6,138 bases of DNA from Thermoleophilia bacterium (GTDB lineage: Bacteria > Actinomycetota > Thermoleophilia > RBG-16-64-13): the NCBI GenBank assembly GCA_016929985.1, contig JAFGIH010000250.1, positions 1 to 6,138 of the forward strand, in the 5' to 3' direction. The first letter of the stretch is position 1. Every line of letters begins with the position of its first letter. Shown one piece after another: positions 5,738 through 6,138 of this stretch. The translations under genes and the position numbers were made by a program. The notes below the pieces were generated by a model, which made no database searches, had not been told where the DNA came from, and saw only the letters and a list, made by a program, of their open reading frames with translations.

Positions 5738-6138
5738 TCACCCTTGGCGGAAGGGTCCGAAAGCCTCCGCGAGTTGCCGCAGGCCCGATGCCAGCACCCC
5801 GCCGTCAGACCCCAACGCGATGAAGGTATAGCCGTCAGCGACGGTCTGTTCGATCTGGTCGGGGTTGAGCAGGAGAATTCCCGCCGCCTTCCCTCGCGCC
5901 AGCGCTGCATCCGAAACCCTTGCCAGTGCCTCGCGGAACCGCGGGTGATCGAATTGCTGGGGAATCCCCAGGCTGACGCTCAGGTCGAGCGGACCGACGA
6001 AGAGCACATCCACTCCGTCAATGGCGGCAATCTCGCCCACGTGTTCGAGTGTCCCTTCCGTTTCGACCTGCACGATGGTGGTGAGCTTGTCGTTGGCCGT
6101 GGCGAAGTACTGGTCGAAACCGCTACCAAAATCTGCCG
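5738..6138 (-). CDS. HpcH/HpaI-family aldolase, C-terminal part (runs off right edge)
   Basis: The minus-strand frame is open from the right edge to a TGA at 5740-5738, giving 132 residues of the C-terminal half. The family is of metal-dependent class II aldolases of TIM-barrel fold that cleave or form 4-hydroxy-2-oxo acids, releasing pyruvate (4-hydroxy-2-oxoheptanedioate, 2-keto-3-deoxy-L-rhamnonate and related compounds). Visible signatures, numbering from the first full codon: YFATAND (10-16), VQVETEG (22-28), GVDVLFVGPLDLSVSLG (41-57), GILLLNP (83-89) and a final FIALGSDGG segment. E25 and D51 are 26 residues apart, the same spacing as the metal ligands E149 and D175 of E. coli HpaI. A GTG at 6073 could start a shorter product, but family motifs continue upstream of it, so the gene begins beyond the window. 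The substrate cannot be decided from this half. It converges on nadE, so it belongs to a different transcript, with its operon lying to the right. Confidence 0.9.
   Translation of the reverse strand, partial: ADFGSGFDQYFATANDKLTTIVQVETEGTLEHVGEIAAIDGVDVLFVGPLDLSVSLGIPQQFDHPRFREALARVSDAALARGKAAGILLLNPDQIEQTVADGYTFIALGSDGGVLASGLRQLAEAFGPFRQG
5740..5756. terminator. Small inverted repeat at the convergent gene junction, possible weak bidirectional terminator
   Basis: ACCCTT (5740-5745) and AAGGGT (5751-5756) form a perfect 6-bp stem around a GGCGG loop. It starts 5 bases after the nadE stop and overlaps the last codons and stop of the aldolase on the other strand. Neither side is followed by a T-run, so it is not a classical intrinsic terminator. 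It might slow polymerase or protect 3' ends of both messages. Chance is possible for a stem this short. Confidence 0.3.

Noticed and set aside
6071..6073. GTG start giving a complete 111-residue aldolase-like protein
   Set aside because: The frame stays open upstream with family-typical residues (YFATAND), and a start here would cut the barrel just before the metal-binding Glu; the gene is simply cut by the window edge.

Overview
The window is protein-coding bacterial DNA: GC-rich, with high GC at third codon positions, and densely packed. It holds four genes, two complete and two cut by the window edges. I see no tRNA or rRNA genes, CRISPR array, insertion sequence or other mobile element. 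The mix (a large secreted glycosidase with a CBM9-type sugar-binding tail, a secreted ankyrin protein, a glutamine-dependent NAD synthetase and an HpcH/HpaI-type aldolase) would suit an environmental, polysaccharide-using bacterium such as an Armatimonadota-, Planctomycetota- or Hydrogenedentota-like lineage. That placement is a guess from gene style; no phylogenetic marker is present.

Layout. Bases 1-786 (minus strand) carry the N-terminal 262 codons of an exported ankyrin-repeat protein that runs off the left edge. Bases 787-1041 separate it from the next, divergent gene; this gap has an AT-rich core and a GC-rich leader with several potential hairpins. Bases 1042-3930 (plus) encode a 962-residue secreted multidomain protein: signal peptide, phosphodiester glycosidase (NAGPA-like) domain, two tandem Ig-like domains, a beta-sandwich resembling a carbohydrate-binding domain, and a C-terminal CBM9/DOMON-like domain. 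Bases 3998-5734 (plus) encode a complete two-domain NAD+ synthetase (nadE) with all expected catalytic motifs. Bases 5738-6138 (minus) carry the C-terminal 132 residues of an HpcH/HpaI-family class II aldolase that runs off the right edge. It is convergent with nadE across a 3-base gap, with a small hairpin at the junction.

How the genes relate. The glycosidase and nadE are co-directional with a 67-base gap and no evident terminator between them, so co-transcription is possible but they have no obvious shared pathway. The glycosidase could act on exported or environmental glycans. The aldolase could act on keto-deoxy sugar acids or related compounds, but nothing visible ties it to the glycosidase.

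The most unusual signal is a strong Shine-Dalgarno sequence followed at ideal spacing by an in-frame ATG inside the glycosidase gene, exactly at the boundary before the CBM9-like domain. It suggests either a recent gene fusion or internal initiation that yields a separate 227-residue sugar-binding protein. I did not find a convincing new multi-gene system in this window.
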